Assembly: GCA_947561715.1 (NCBI GenBank)
Contig: OX387199.1
Span: forward strand, 5,461,001 to 5,525,000
Source: Ascidia mentula
Taxonomy: Eukaryota; Chordata; Ascidiacea; Phlebobranchia; Ascidiidae
Length of the DNA: 64,000 nucleotides
Reading direction: 5' to 3'
In this document: piece by piece, positions 43,647-64,000 of the stretch
Numbering within the stretch: position 1 is the first letter of the stretch
Layout: the number at the start of each line of letters is the position of its first letter
Translations under genes and position numbers: made by a program
The notes under the pieces: model-generated
What the model was told of the DNA's origin: nothing
Seen by the model: the letters and a program-made list of their open reading frames with translations, nothing else
Databases searched by the model: none

Positions 43647-44958
43647 AGTAATATTTGGCAGTGAACGTTTTACGTTGACATTGTTCAGTGCGTGACACAA
43701 GCCCCAGCTGAAACCCTCTGGGGTTAGACCACCTCTATTGGAGTTTTTCTTCTGTATCATATGTTGTTCATTGCATTTCATTTTGCAATATTTATATGCG
43801 ATAAACATAATAATTTGCATGGCCTTTTTTTCAAACATATTAAATGACTACGAAGAAATCTAGCAATAAGGACCGTATGGCAGCCTTTCTAATGTTGACT
43901 AACGTTTGTCGGATAAAACAAAGATGTTGCTTAAAAACAAATACTATTTTTATTGCTCGATGCAACCATTCACAGTTAGGTAACCATTCACCCCGGTAAG
44001 CAACACCACATGATGTAACGTGCATTACGGGAGTTACGGCAAGAGCTCATCGCAACTTACTGATATTCGGTATTTTTCATTTCGCAATATTTGTAACGAA
44101 ACTACCGTGCCATCGTAGGCTACTCCAGTTTGTAAACAAAAGTGCATATTGAATCTCCTCAGTACTTGTACTGACAAACCAGAACAAATAACAGCACATG
44201 GAATATTGTCTTTGGCGTTTTTTACTTTATTTGCGTGCGACCACTTAAACTTCAAAAAAAGGAGTGACGGCCTTGAAACAGAACGTAATACGTAACAATG
44301 GACACCGCGAGCAACTTTGGCGGCGGGACAAATTTAACAGTATTTAGTGGTAATTTGCACACGTTTGTGGCAAACTTCAGCAGCGTGAGCGCAAGCAGCA
44401 CCGACTGGTCATATGACAAGCGTCAACCAATCAGCGGCGGGGAAAGTATGTAAGGAATAAATATTATTTCATTACGAGAAGGAATCGATTTCGATTAAAA
44501 TAAGTAGAAACACCTTAAGTTGAGTTGTAACATGATGTTTGAATCAGCGCTGGCGTTTTCGTCATTATGTTTGACTTGATTTGAAAGCACAGGAATTTCC
44601 TAACAACGCTTAGAGACAGGACAAAGAAAAAAGGTTATTTACAAAACAGAAAACTGCATTTGGGCACACGCAACTCGACACAACAACAAGATTTTGTTAA
44701 ACACATACAAGTAGTGGGAAAGTAGTCATGGGGGCATCTTGAACTGGAAACTGACCCGCTATTTACATCAGGTACCGCGCAACTTATTTACACAAAATAC
44801 ACATGGTGACGTCACCCCCAATGACGTCACAAGGTCATTTGGTCAAGTTTCGAGCAACGTAGCACCGCATCTTTGGTTTTGTTTGTTTTGCAATGTTTCT
44901 GTCTCGGGCTCAACTCCACGAGGCTGGCGTCACAGTTGCGTCAGTGTGGGTCGTGACG
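43647..44958. other. Region between the small gene and the CHD 3' end
   Basis: No supported gene. A minus-strand frame at 44255-44034 ends in a fair donor (CGAATATCA|GTAAGT at about 44061) and could be an isolated first exon, but no partner exon was found. A short + strand frame from the ATG at 44299 has the same problem. Confidence 0.4.
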
Positions 44959-63826
<18,868 letters not shown>

Positions 63827-64000
63827 CTGTTGTTGACAAACAATTGGCAAAATCAAGAGAATACACAAAGGTAACTTTAAAACATCTACACAAAGATCAA
63901 TGTTTTCGTTTGATAATATGAAGAGATTGTAACACCACAACACTAATGGGCAAGAGCATTTGTTTTCATTTATCTGGAGCAAAATCAAGGTTATTAGGAA

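Overview
The window is eukaryotic and looks like nuclear DNA of an invertebrate chordate, most probably an ascidian close to Ciona. The reasons are compact GT-AG introns of about 200-600 bp, AT-rich introns, AATAAA poly(A) signals, and single genes standing where vertebrates have paralogue families (one CSL/RBPJ, one MTSS, one class III CHD). The species is inferred. No organellar, bacterial or viral gene was recognised. Exon joins below were read by hand from splice consensus, frame continuity and remembered family sequences; no alignment was run.

Layout. (1) 1-546, + strand: last two exons of a CD225/dispanin two-membrane-helix protein. (2) 4260-7750, +: nine-exon secreted protein with a C13 (legumain/GPI8-like) fold whose catalytic His and Cys appear to be replaced. 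(3) 8789-13007, -: the Notch effector CSL/Su(H)/RBPJ, with a problematic possible upstream exon at 13927-14335. (4) 17811-19562, +: four-exon, four-membrane-helix protein of MARVEL/CMTM type. (5) 20877-42794, -: a 16-exon MTSS1-like I-BAR protein, including one 13.1 kb intron. (6) 43135-43646, +: a small three-exon hypothetical gene starting head to head with MTSS1. (7) 44959 to beyond 64000, -: the 3' two thirds of a class III CHD remodeller (CHD6/7/8/9, Kismet-like), running from the middle of the ATPase to the C-terminus.

The genes do not form a pathway. CSL and CHD are nuclear regulators; MTSS1 shapes membrane and actin; the dispanin and four-helix proteins are membrane proteins; the C13-like protein is predicted to be secreted.

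The most unusual feature is a set of short hammerhead-ribozyme-like elements. Four lie in four different introns of the CHD gene (45.1, 58.3, 60.0 and 62.7 kb) and a possible fifth lies at 2.0 kb. The 60.0 kb copy keeps every core nucleotide I could check; the others carry core changes. Other points of note are a 39-bp tandem duplication of a complete branch-point/AG acceptor in CHD, two possible CHD C-termini with a poly(A) signal inside the optional last intron, a CSL 5' exon whose better-looking reading frame does not join the next exon, and an MTSS1 in which I could not find the usual C-terminal WH2 motif.
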